From: Comamonadaceae bacterium | GTDB lineage: Bacteria; Pseudomonadota; Gammaproteobacteria; Burkholderiales; Burkholderiaceae_C | Assembly: GCA_947463845.1 (NCBI GenBank) | Contig: CANHUM010000067.1 | Location: forward strand, 1 to 8,074 | Direction of reading: 5' to 3' | Length of the DNA: 8,074 nucleotides | Part shown: one piece after another, positions 1-5,839 of the stretch | Numbering within the stretch: the stretch's first letter is position 1 | How the letters are laid out: each line of letters opens with the position of its first letter | Position numbers and translations under genes: made by a program | The notes under the pieces: generated by a model | The model's database searches: none | The model's input: the letters and a program-made list of their open reading frames with translations, nothing else | What the model was told of the DNA's origin: nothing

Positions 1-153
1 CAGCTCGACCTGGCGCAGCACATCGGCGGTCTGGCTGCGAATGTCGCTGGTCTCACACTCGGGCACCATGCCCGCCAAATACACCACGCCATTGAAAACA
101 GCCGCTTCGCTGTAACGGACGGCCACGTGCAGCCGCTGGATATCTTGGCTCAT
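1..153 (-). CDS. RidA family protein (partial, C-terminus outside window)
   Basis: Only the first 51 codons are present; the gene continues past base 1. The translation begins MSQDIQRLHVAVRYSEAAVF and continues with NGVVYLAGMVPE and a segment like SDIRSQTADVLRQVEL. This fits the N-terminal half of short (about 115-residue) RidA/YjgF/UK114-type proteins: a first beta strand, a G-x-V-Y-L-A-G strand, then the helix with the Q-T-x-x-V-L pattern. Family members are small trimeric cytosolic proteins; archetypal RidA hydrolyses reactive enamine/imine intermediates from PLP enzymes. The catalytic Arg region lies outside the window, so true deaminase activity cannot be judged. The ATG overlaps the plsY stop codon in an ATGA arrangement (150-153), which suggests translational coupling to plsY. 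No strong Shine-Dalgarno is visible before it. Confidence 0.8.
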   Translation of the reverse strand, partial: MSQDIQRLHVAVRYSEAAVFNGVVYLAGMVPECETSDIRSQTADVLRQVEL

Positions 154-779
154 GCTTTTTTCTGGCCCAGTTTGGATTCGGTGCCTGCCAGCAGGCGGTG
201 GATGTTTTCGCGGTGCCGCCAAACCAGCAAAATGGCCATGGCCAACAGACTCAGCACCTCGGTCGCAGTCGCTTGCCAGACCACGCCATCACCCAACAGG
301 TAAAAAACCGGCGCGAACACCGCTGCAACCATGGACGCCAGTGATACGTAACGGCTGAAATACAGGATGATGGCAAAAGTCAGCACCGTGGCCAGCGCCA
401 GAGTGCCGTGCACACCGATGACCACCCCCACGGCCGTGGCCACGCCTTTGCCACCGGCAAAACCGAAAAACACAGGGTACAGGTGCCCCAAAAACGCCGC
501 CAAGCCTGCCAAGGCCGCGACTTCCGGGCCCAGGCCCTGCTCAGGCCCCCAGCCCAGCACCAGCGCCACCGGCAACCAGCCTTTGAAGGCGTCCAGCAGC
601 AAGGTCAGGATCGCGGCCTTCTTGCTGCCCGAGCGCAGCACGTTGGTGGCTCCAGGGTTTTTACTGCCATAGCTGCGCGGGTCGTTCAGCCCCATCAGGC
701 GGCTCACGATGACCGCAAAACTGAGCGAGCCCAGCAAATAACTGGCCAACACCACGGCCACCGGAATCAACATGTCCAT
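150..779 (-). CDS. plsY: Glycerol-3-phosphate acyltransferase PlsY
   Basis: This is a 209-residue integral inner-membrane enzyme that transfers an acyl group from acyl-phosphate (made by PlsX) to sn-glycerol-3-phosphate, giving lysophosphatidic acid, the first step of phospholipid synthesis. The three PlsY cytoplasmic motifs are visible: GSKNPGATNVLR at residues 38-49, the GH-x-x-P-V-F plus GGKGVAT block at about 98-115, and WRHRENIHRLLAGTE at 187-201. Hydrophobic segments lie between them (about 3-28, 55-76, 84-105, 112-140, 145-165 and 174-188). Length matches the family. Two Met codons are close together (residues 1 and 3); AAGGGAG ends six bases before the first, so that start is preferred. 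It sits 28 nt after ybaK and overlaps the downstream ridA-like gene by four bases, indicating an operon. No catalytic motif is missing. Gene identity is secure. Confidence 0.97.
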   Translation of the reverse strand: MDMLIPVAVVLASYLLGSLSFAVIVSRLMGLNDPRSYGSKNPGATNVLRSGSKKAAILTLLLDAFKGWLPVALVLGWGPEQGLGPEVAALAGLAAFLGHLYPVFFGFAGGKGVATAVGVVIGVHGTLALATVLTFAIILYFSRYVSLASMVAAVFAPVFYLLGDGVVWQATATEVLSLLAMAILLVWRHRENIHRLLAGTESKLGQKKA

Positions 780-785
780 CCCATG

Positions 786-792
786 CTCCCTT
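786..792 (-). promoter_or_regulatory. Ribosome binding site of plsY
   Basis: AAGGGAG on the minus strand lies six bases upstream of the ATG at 779. The in-frame ATG at 773 would be 12 bases away, so this site favours 779 as the start. Confidence 0.6.
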
Positions 793-807
793 GTTCTTGC
801 AAGGGCG

Positions 808-1299
808 TCATTCTGCCAGCGCGCAGTTCACCGGCTTGGCCGCCAGCAACTGCACACAGACCTGCGGGTCAATCCCCACCAGATAACCGCGCCTTCCGCC
901 GTTGATGCAGATGCGCGGCAAAGCCAGGATGCTTTCCTCGATGAACACGGGCATTTGCCGGCGCGTGGCAAAGGGCGAGGTACCGCCCACCAGGTAACCG
1001 CTGTGGCGGTTGGCCACCTCGGGCGTACAAGGCTCGACGGATTTGAGTCCGATCTGTCGTGCCAGATTTTTAGTGGACACCTTGCGGTTGCCGTGCATCA
1101 GCACCACCAGCGGTTTGGCGTCTTGGTCTTGCATGATGAGGGTCTTGACCACGGCAAACGGGTCCATGCCCAGCACCTGCGCACTGTGCTGGGCGCCACC
1201 ATGCTCCAGGTATTCGTAGGGGTGTTCGGTGAAGTGCACCCCATGCTGGCGCAACAGCGCTGTGGCAGGTGTTTCGCTGACTTTGTCCTTCTTGGCCAT
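808..1299 (-). CDS. ybaK: Cys-tRNA(Pro) deacylase YbaK/EbsC
   Basis: A 163-residue cytosolic YbaK-family editing protein. The family hydrolyses Cys-tRNA(Pro) formed when prolyl-tRNA synthetase mischarges cysteine, and works in trans with ProRS. Visible signatures are the N-terminal TPATALLRQHGVHFTEHPYEY segment in two parts (TPATALL at 10-16, HPYEY at 26-30), the VVKTLI strand containing the family's conserved Lys at residue 52, GYLVGGTSPFATRR at 101-114, and INGGRRGYLVGI at 132-143. Length (about 159 in E. coli) and motif order match the YbaK subgroup rather than the ProX or INS domains. The start lies nine nt after the tas stop codon with only a weak Shine-Dalgarno, which points to expression from the same transcript as tas. 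The plsY start follows 28 nt after its stop. Substrate assignment rests on family membership. Confidence 0.92.
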   Translation of the reverse strand: MAKKDKVSETPATALLRQHGVHFTEHPYEYLEHGGAQHSAQVLGMDPFAVVKTLIMQDQDAKPLVVLMHGNRKVSTKNLARQIGLKSVEPCTPEVANRHSGYLVGGTSPFATRRQMPVFIEESILALPRICINGGRRGYLVGIDPQVCVQLLAAKPVNCALAE

Positions 1300-1308
1300 C
1301 GGTCTGGA

Positions 1309-2370
1309 TCACAGTGCAGGGTCGCGCATTTCCCAGCGAATGTCGTCGATGGCCTTGAGCACTTCAGGAGTCAAATGCGTGTTCCAAGCCGCCAGATCCT
1401 CGTTCAGTTGCGCCACCGACGTCACGCCGATGATGGTGCTGGCCACGCTCCAGCGGTGGTAGCAAAACGCCAGCGCCATTTGGGTGGGCGTCATGCCGTT
1501 GTCGCGCGCCAGCTGGTTGTAGCGGCGGGCTGCGGCCAGCGCTTCGGGTCGGCCCCAACGCTGCTTGCGCATCGAGTCATAACGGGCAATACGGCCTCCA
1601 TCGGGCAACAAAGGACCCGTCAGGTCCACCTGATCGTACTTGCCAGTGAGCAAGCCAAAACCCAGCGGTGAGTACGCCAGCATGGAAACATGCAGGCGGT
1701 AGCAGGTCTCGTCCAGTCCATTGTCATAGGTGCGGTTGACCAGGCAATAGGGGTTCTGCACCGTGGCCACACGCGGCAAGCCGTGCTGCTCAGCCAGGCG
1801 CACAAACTCATGCACGCCATAAGGCGACTCGTTCGAGAGACCGATGTAGCGGACCTTGCCCGCCTTGACCAGCAGGGACAGGGCTTCGAGTTGGTCGTGG
1901 ATGGAGGTGACCGATTTGTCCTTGGCGGGATCGAAATAGGTCATGCCAAACACCGGAACATGGCGCTCAGGCCAGTGGATCTGGTACAGGTCAATCACGT
2001 CCGTCTTCAGACGGCGCAGGCTGGCATCGCACGAGTTCAGGATGTCCTGCCCGCTCAGGCCCGAGCCCTCCCGAATCCAGGGCATGCCGCGCGACGGGCC
2101 TGCCACCTTGGTGGCCAACACCAGTTTCTGGCGGGCACCGGGATTTTTGGCCAACCAGTTGCCAATGTAGGTTTCGGTGAAGCCACAGGTGGCTGCCGTG
2201 GCGGGCACGGCATACATCTCGGCGGTGTCGATGAAGTTGATCCCGGCGTCGAGTGAGCGGTCCAGGATGGTATGCGCGTCGGCTTCGTTGACTTGCTCGC
2301 CAAAGGTCATGGTGCCCAGACAGATGGGCGTCACTTGCAAGTCGGATTGTCCGAGTTGAACGGTTTTCAT
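1309..2370 (-). CDS. tas: Tas-type NADP(H)-dependent aldo/keto reductase
   Basis: A 353-residue aldo/keto reductase closely resembling E. coli Tas (346 residues): it shares the LGTMTFGEQ and EADAH stretches, the AEMY-x-VP segment, TETYIGNWLAK, the KVAGPSRG region, DLYQIHWPER, and the VQNPYCLVNRTYDNGL segment. The AKR catalytic tetrad is readable as Asp48, Tyr53, Lys88 and His132. The C-terminal IIGVTSVAQLNEDLAAW (313-329) is where the family binds the NADP phosphate. It forms a TIM barrel in the cytosol; the physiological substrate is unknown even for E. coli Tas, which was linked genetically to tyrosine auxotrophy suppression. An AGGA lies about eight nt before the ATG. Its stop is nine nt from ybaK, so it probably heads or sits early in the tas-ybaK-plsY-ridA transcript. 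It begins 79 nt after the acyl-CoA synthetase. No key residue is missing. Confidence 0.93.
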   Translation of the reverse strand: MKTVQLGQSDLQVTPICLGTMTFGEQVNEADAHTILDRSLDAGINFIDTAEMYAVPATAATCGFTETYIGNWLAKNPGARQKLVLATKVAGPSRGMPWIREGSGLSGQDILNSCDASLRRLKTDVIDLYQIHWPERHVPVFGMTYFDPAKDKSVTSIHDQLEALSLLVKAGKVRYIGLSNESPYGVHEFVRLAEQHGLPRVATVQNPYCLVNRTYDNGLDETCYRLHVSMLAYSPLGFGLLTGKYDQVDLTGPLLPDGGRIARYDSMRKQRWGRPEALAAARRYNQLARDNGMTPTQMALAFCYHRWSVASTIIGVTSVAQLNEDLAAWNTHLTPEVLKAIDDIRWEMRDPAL

Positions 2371-2449
2371 GGTGAGTCCTGTATTGAATTCAAGCCCGCA
2401 GGCAGACCCTGTTCACAAAACCAGAGCCTTGGAATGATTTTGTCACGCG

Positions 2450-4219
2450 TCAAGTGGTCGGGTTGTGTCTTGCTGTCGCGCGTGCTTCTTCCTGCAGGCG
2501 CAGCACCCGCCGCTGCACCTTGCCGGTGGTGGTCATGGGCAGCTGATCGATGAACTCGATTTCCTTGGGGTATTCATAGGGGGCGAGCAAGCCTCTCACA
2601 TGGGCCTGCAGTTCACGTCGCACCTCGTCGTCAAAGCTGGCCTGGCCCGAACCTGAGGGTCGGCGGGCTGCCCAATCGGGTGACAGAACGACATACGCTT
2701 TGACCAGCGCACCCCGGTCAGCGTCGGGCTTGGGCACCACGGCGGCGTTGGCCACGGCCGGGTGCTTGACCAGGCAGTTCTCAATCTCACCAGGCCCGAT
2801 GCGGTAACCGGCCGCTTTGAACATGTCGTCGGTACGGCCTTGGTACCAAAGGTAGCCATCCTCGTCGGCAACGGCCATGTCGCCGGTGCGGCACCAGTCA
2901 CCCGTGTATTTGGCTTGGGTGGCCTTGGCGTTGTTCCAGTAGCCCAAAAAGAACACCGGGTCGGGGTGCCCGTGCACATCGAAGCGGTTGACGGCCACTT
3001 CGCCTGGGGTGCCAGGCGGGCACAGTTGGCCTGTCTCGTCGATGACCGCCACCCGGTGGCCGGGATAGCCCTTGCCCATGCTGCCGGGTTTGGCGGGCCA
3101 CAGTCGGGCGCAGTTGCCCACCACGTAATTGATCTCGGTTTGGCCAAACATCTCATTGACCGTGACCCCCAACTGCTGCTGGCAATAGCCAAACACCGCA
3201 TCGCCCACTGCTTCGCCCGCGCTCATCATGGCTTGCAGCTTCAGGCGGTAGCGGGATTTCACATCGGGCACCGCCTTCATCATGGCCTTGAGCGCCGTAG
3301 GGAACAAAAAGGTGTGCGTGACACTGTGGCTCTGCAAAATCTCAAAGGCCAATTCAGGTGAAAAGCGCCCATTGAAGGCCACGATGGGCCGTCCAAAATA
3401 CAGGCTCGGCAGCAAAGCGTCCATCAAGCCGCCTGTCCAGGCCCAGTCGGCAGGCGACCAGAACACCGCCTTGGACGGGCGTTCGGCACGGAACGGGTCA
3501 AAGCCAAACCAGTTTTGGCTGCACACAAAACCCGTGAGGTTGCCGATCAGCGCCCGATGGGGAATGAGCGCGCCCTTGGGGTTGCCAGTGGTGCCGCTGG
3601 TGTAGATCAGCACCGCCGGGTCTTCGGCCAGCGTGCGCACGGCTTTGAACGATGGGGTCTGACTGGCCACAGCTTGCGCGTAATCCAGATCCGCCAGCGG
3701 CCCAGCACGACCCACACCAATCAGGGTTTCCAAGCTGGGACAATCAGGCCGCGCCTGCTGCAAGGCCTGCACAGTGGATTCATCGCACACCGCTACACGG
3801 GCTTGGCTGTCGTTGATGCGAAAGGACAAGGCCTCGGGGCCAAACAGCATGGACAGCGGCATGGCCACCGCTCCCATTTGCAACACCGCCATATAGGCCA
3901 CCGCCGTTTCAAATCGTTGAGGCAGCACAATCGCGACCCGGTCGCCACGCTGCACGCCCAGCCCTTCCAAAAGACGGCTCAGGCGATTGGCGGCGGTTTG
4001 CAGCTGGCCAAATGTCCAGCTCTGGCCCAAGCCGTGTCCCGCCACATGCTCGCGGATGGCCGTGCGGCGGGCCGTGGCGGGCTGTTCAGCCCACTGGCCA
4101 CAGCAGGCCTGCGCCATGTTGAAACGCTTGGGCACTTTCCAGCCAAAACCCTGGTGGATGGCGGGATAGCGGTCGGTGGTGCGGGGGCTTGGACGGTCCT
4201 GGTTGCGACTGACGCTCAT
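2450..4219 (-). CDS. AMP-dependent acyl-CoA synthetase (short/medium-chain type)
   Basis: A 589-residue adenylate-forming enzyme that should activate a carboxylic acid with ATP to an acyl-AMP and then form the CoA thioester in the cytosol. ANL superfamily motifs occur in order: the phosphate-binding YTSGTTGNPKG at 206-216, NEMFGQTE at 355-362, the TGD Asp at 447, GRTDD with Arg462 as hinge region, GYRIGPGEIE at 471-480, and TTTGKVQRR with the catalytic Lys at 567. The WSPADWAWTGGLMDALLP segment (254-271) is typical of acetyl-CoA-synthetase-like and medium-chain (ACSM-like) enzymes. The length is close to that group but lacks the longer acetyl-CoA synthetase N-terminus. A polar stretch at about 517-529 (rich in R, S, G) looks like an extra loop before the C-terminal domain helix. 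The start is supported by AAGGAG seven nt upstream. Substrate cannot be assigned; propionate, butyrate, medium-chain or aromatic acids are all possible. It is transcribed divergently from the hydrolase. Confidence 0.92.
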   Translation of the reverse strand: MSVSRNQDRPSPRTTDRYPAIHQGFGWKVPKRFNMAQACCGQWAEQPATARRTAIREHVAGHGLGQSWTFGQLQTAANRLSRLLEGLGVQRGDRVAIVLPQRFETAVAYMAVLQMGAVAMPLSMLFGPEALSFRINDSQARVAVCDESTVQALQQARPDCPSLETLIGVGRAGPLADLDYAQAVASQTPSFKAVRTLAEDPAVLIYTSGTTGNPKGALIPHRALIGNLTGFVCSQNWFGFDPFRAERPSKAVFWSPADWAWTGGLMDALLPSLYFGRPIVAFNGRFSPELAFEILQSHSVTHTFLFPTALKAMMKAVPDVKSRYRLKLQAMMSAGEAVGDAVFGYCQQQLGVTVNEMFGQTEINYVVGNCARLWPAKPGSMGKGYPGHRVAVIDETGQLCPPGTPGEVAVNRFDVHGHPDPVFFLGYWNNAKATQAKYTGDWCRTGDMAVADEDGYLWYQGRTDDMFKAAGYRIGPGEIENCLVKHPAVANAAVVPKPDADRGALVKAYVVLSPDWAARRPSGSGQASFDDEVRRELQAHVRGLLAPYEYPKEIEFIDQLPMTTTGKVQRRVLRLQEEARATARHNPTT

Positions 4220-4226
4220 CGTGTCT

Positions 4227-4232
4227 CTCCTT
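4227..4232 (-). promoter_or_regulatory. Ribosome binding site of the acyl-CoA synthetase
   Basis: A consensus AAGGAG on the minus strand lies seven nt upstream of the ATG at 4219. It fixes the synthetase start and occupies part of the 25-bp gap to the divergent hydrolase. Confidence 0.75.
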
Positions 4233-4244
4233 ATGATCGAAAGT

Positions 4245-5159
4245 ATGTACCAAGTTCAACGTGAATCTCAAAGCCACTGGGTGCCCCTGCGGGGCTGCCG
4301 CTACCACGTCCGCCTATGGGGCTCAGGTCAGCCTGGCGCTACACCCCTGGTCTTGGCCCACGGCTGGATGGATGTGGCCGCCTCCTGGCAGTTCATGGTC
4401 GATGCCTTCAGCGAGGCTTTCGCCAGCCAGCGCCCCATCATGGCGATGGACTGGCGCGGTTACGGCCTGACCGAGACCCCACCCACCGACTGTTACTGGT
4501 TCCCCGATTACCTGGCCGATCTGGACGCCCTCCTCGATGCGCTCTATCCAGGACAAGCCATTGACCTGGTCGGCCACAGCATGGGCGGCAACGTGGTCAT
4601 GATGTACGCAGGTACCCGCCCCGAACGCATACGCCGCCTCGTCAACCTCGAAGGCTTCGGCATGGCCGCCACTGCACCGGCCCAAGCCCCAACCCGGATG
4701 GCCCAGTGGCTCAATGAACTCCAAGCGCAACGTGCGGGCGACCATACACTCAAAGCCTACGCCGATGCCCAGGGTGTGGCCGCACGCCTGATGAAAACCA
4801 ACCACCGCTTGCAACAGGACCAGGCCGACTGGCTGGCGCAGCATTGGGCCCGTCCTGGCCCAGATGGCCAGTGGCGCATTCTGGGCGACTCGGCCCACAA
4901 GGTCGTCAACCCCTATTTGTTCCGCGTGGAAGAAGCGCTGGCCATGTACCGTCACATCAGCGCTCCGGTGCTGGCCGTGGAGGCGTCTGACGACTCACTC
5001 AGCCAATGGTGGAAAGGTCGCTACACCTTGGCCGAGTTTCACGAGCGTCTGAAGGCTGTACCCACGCTTGAAAAAGCCGTGATCCAGGACGCCGGTCACA
5101 TGCTGCACCATGACCAGCCGCATGCGCTGGCGAATTTGCTGGAAAAATTCCTGAGCTGA
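4245..5159 (+). CDS. Alpha/beta-fold hydrolase
   Basis: With the start at 4245 the protein has 304 residues and the layout of a single-domain alpha/beta hydrolase. The oxyanion-hole segment is LAHGWMD (37-43), the nucleophile elbow is GHSMGG with Ser112, and the likely acid is Asp249 or Asp250 in EASDDS after the strand PVLAVE. The catalytic His285 sits in DAGHMLHHDQP. The HGWMD form recalls serine-hydrolase-like (SERHL/MEST-like) esterases, but the substrate is unknown. The helical cap (about 145-235) is rich in Gln and Ala. No signal peptide is seen, so it is probably cytosolic. Open frame extends upstream to an ATG at 4176, but that would overlap the synthetase gene. The ATGs at 4233 and 4245 are the realistic choices; 4245 is preferred because the family N-terminus begins just there, though its Shine-Dalgarno (GAAAG) is weak. 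It is transcribed divergently from the synthetase. Confidence 0.88.
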   Translation: MYQVQRESQSHWVPLRGCRYHVRLWGSGQPGATPLVLAHGWMDVAASWQFMVDAFSEAFASQRPIMAMDWRGYGLTETPPTDCYWFPDYLADLDALLDALYPGQAIDLVGHSMGGNVVMMYAGTRPERIRRLVNLEGFGMAATAPAQAPTRMAQWLNELQAQRAGDHTLKAYADAQGVAARLMKTNHRLQQDQADWLAQHWARPGPDGQWRILGDSAHKVVNPYLFRVEEALAMYRHISAPVLAVEASDDSLSQWWKGRYTLAEFHERLKAVPTLEKAVIQDAGHMLHHDQPHALANLLEKFLS

Positions 5160-5168
5160 TTTGGGCTC

Positions 5169-5174
5169 TACAAT
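5169..5174 (+). promoter_or_regulatory. Possible -10 element upstream of the secreted-protein gene
   Basis: TACAAT lies 10 bases after the hydrolase stop and 30 bases before the ATG at 5204, a plausible distance for a sigma-70 -10 box. No good -35 hexamer is found at 16-18 bp (only TTCCTG at 15 bp), so this is tentative. Confidence 0.3.
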
Positions 5175-5203
5175 CCGCCCTCATTGTTCAACACCCTCTC
5201 GCC

Positions 5204-5749
5204 ATGAAGCCAGCTCCAAGTCCCTTATTCAGAGCGCCTGTATTGGCTTTGGCTCTGGCGTTGGCCATGCTGGGTGCGCCGGCCATGGCGCAACAAACGA
5301 CCCGCTGGTGTCCCTCATTCTTATCGGTTCAGGGCGCGCCCGAACCTGTACACCGAGGTGAAATCACTTTTTCGCCGTATACCCACCATTGGAGTCGCAG
5401 TCCGGAACACAAACATGTGGTCCTGCTGGCCCTGGACGAGCAACTGCCGGGTGATCGCCTTTGCGGATTGAGTCTCTTCAGCAACTCCTTTGGGCAGCCA
5501 ACCGTCTACGTGTATGCAGGGCAGCAATTCAACAGCTTGCTCGGTGTGCCTCGGCTGTTCGCCAAGGTGACCGCCGGTATCTTGTACGGTTACGTGGCAC
5601 CCTACGAGAACAAAGTCCCGCTGAACTACAACGGTTTTTCACCTGCGGTCATTCCAGCCATTGGGTACCAGCTCAACACGCACGACTCGGTACAGGTAAA
5701 AGTCTTGGGCAGCGCCGGCATCATGCTCTCTTACGGCCGAAGGTTTTGA
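5204..5749 (+). CDS. Secreted, probable small outer-membrane beta-barrel protein; possibly PagP-like
   Basis: A 181-residue protein whose function is not established. A clear signal peptide is visible: a basic start, a hydrophobic run at 11-24 and an A-M-A signal peptidase I site, with cleavage predicted after Ala29. The mature part has alternating hydrophobic/polar stretches (about 71-78, 86-93, 99-106, 118-130, 147-156 and 162-177) and ends in Phe with aromatic or aliphatic residues at -5, -7 and -9, as in outer-membrane barrels. His61-His62-Trp63 comes early, Ser95 lies in LFSNSFGQP, and TAG (123-125) and the [11 protein letters not shown] segment follow. This order resembles PagP, the lipid A palmitoyltransferase (catalytic His, Asp-Ser pair), but with Asn94 in the Asp position. 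Two cysteines (36 and 87) could form a disulfide. It starts 44 nt after the hydrolase with no recognisable Shine-Dalgarno. An uncharacterised porin-like role is the main alternative. Confidence 0.8.
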   Translation: MKPAPSPLFRAPVLALALALAMLGAPAMAQQTTRWCPSFLSVQGAPEPVHRGEITFSPYTHHWSRSPEHKHVVLLALDEQLPGDRLCGLSLFSNSFGQPTVYVYAGQQFNSLLGVPRLFAKVTAGILYGYVAPYENKVPLNYNGFSPAVIPAIGYQLNTHDSVQVKVLGSAGIMLSYGRRF

Positions 5750-5839
5750 GGCCCATCAGCCAGACCAAGAAACAGGCCACGACCCGCTGCAGTCAAGTCA
5801 TGAGAAAATGCCTGGTTTACCGAACCGGACTTTTTCACC

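Noticed and set aside
772..1671. Long plus-strand open frame opposite ybaK and tas
   Set aside because: It is His-, Gln- and Arg-rich, shows no motif and lies antisense to two clear genes; typical of shadow frames in GC-rich DNA.
2448..2453. TTGACG on the minus strand as a -35 box for tas
   Set aside because: The hexamer is good, but the sequence 17 bp downstream is AAGGCT, which does not resemble a -10 box.
2762..3361. Plus-strand open frame opposite the acyl-CoA synthetase
   Set aside because: It covers the synthetase's conserved C-terminal motifs in antisense and has no independent support.
4176..4244. Upstream start of the hydrolase at 4176
   Set aside because: It would overlap the well-supported synthetase 5' end by 44 bases and adds a stretch not expected in this hydrolase family.
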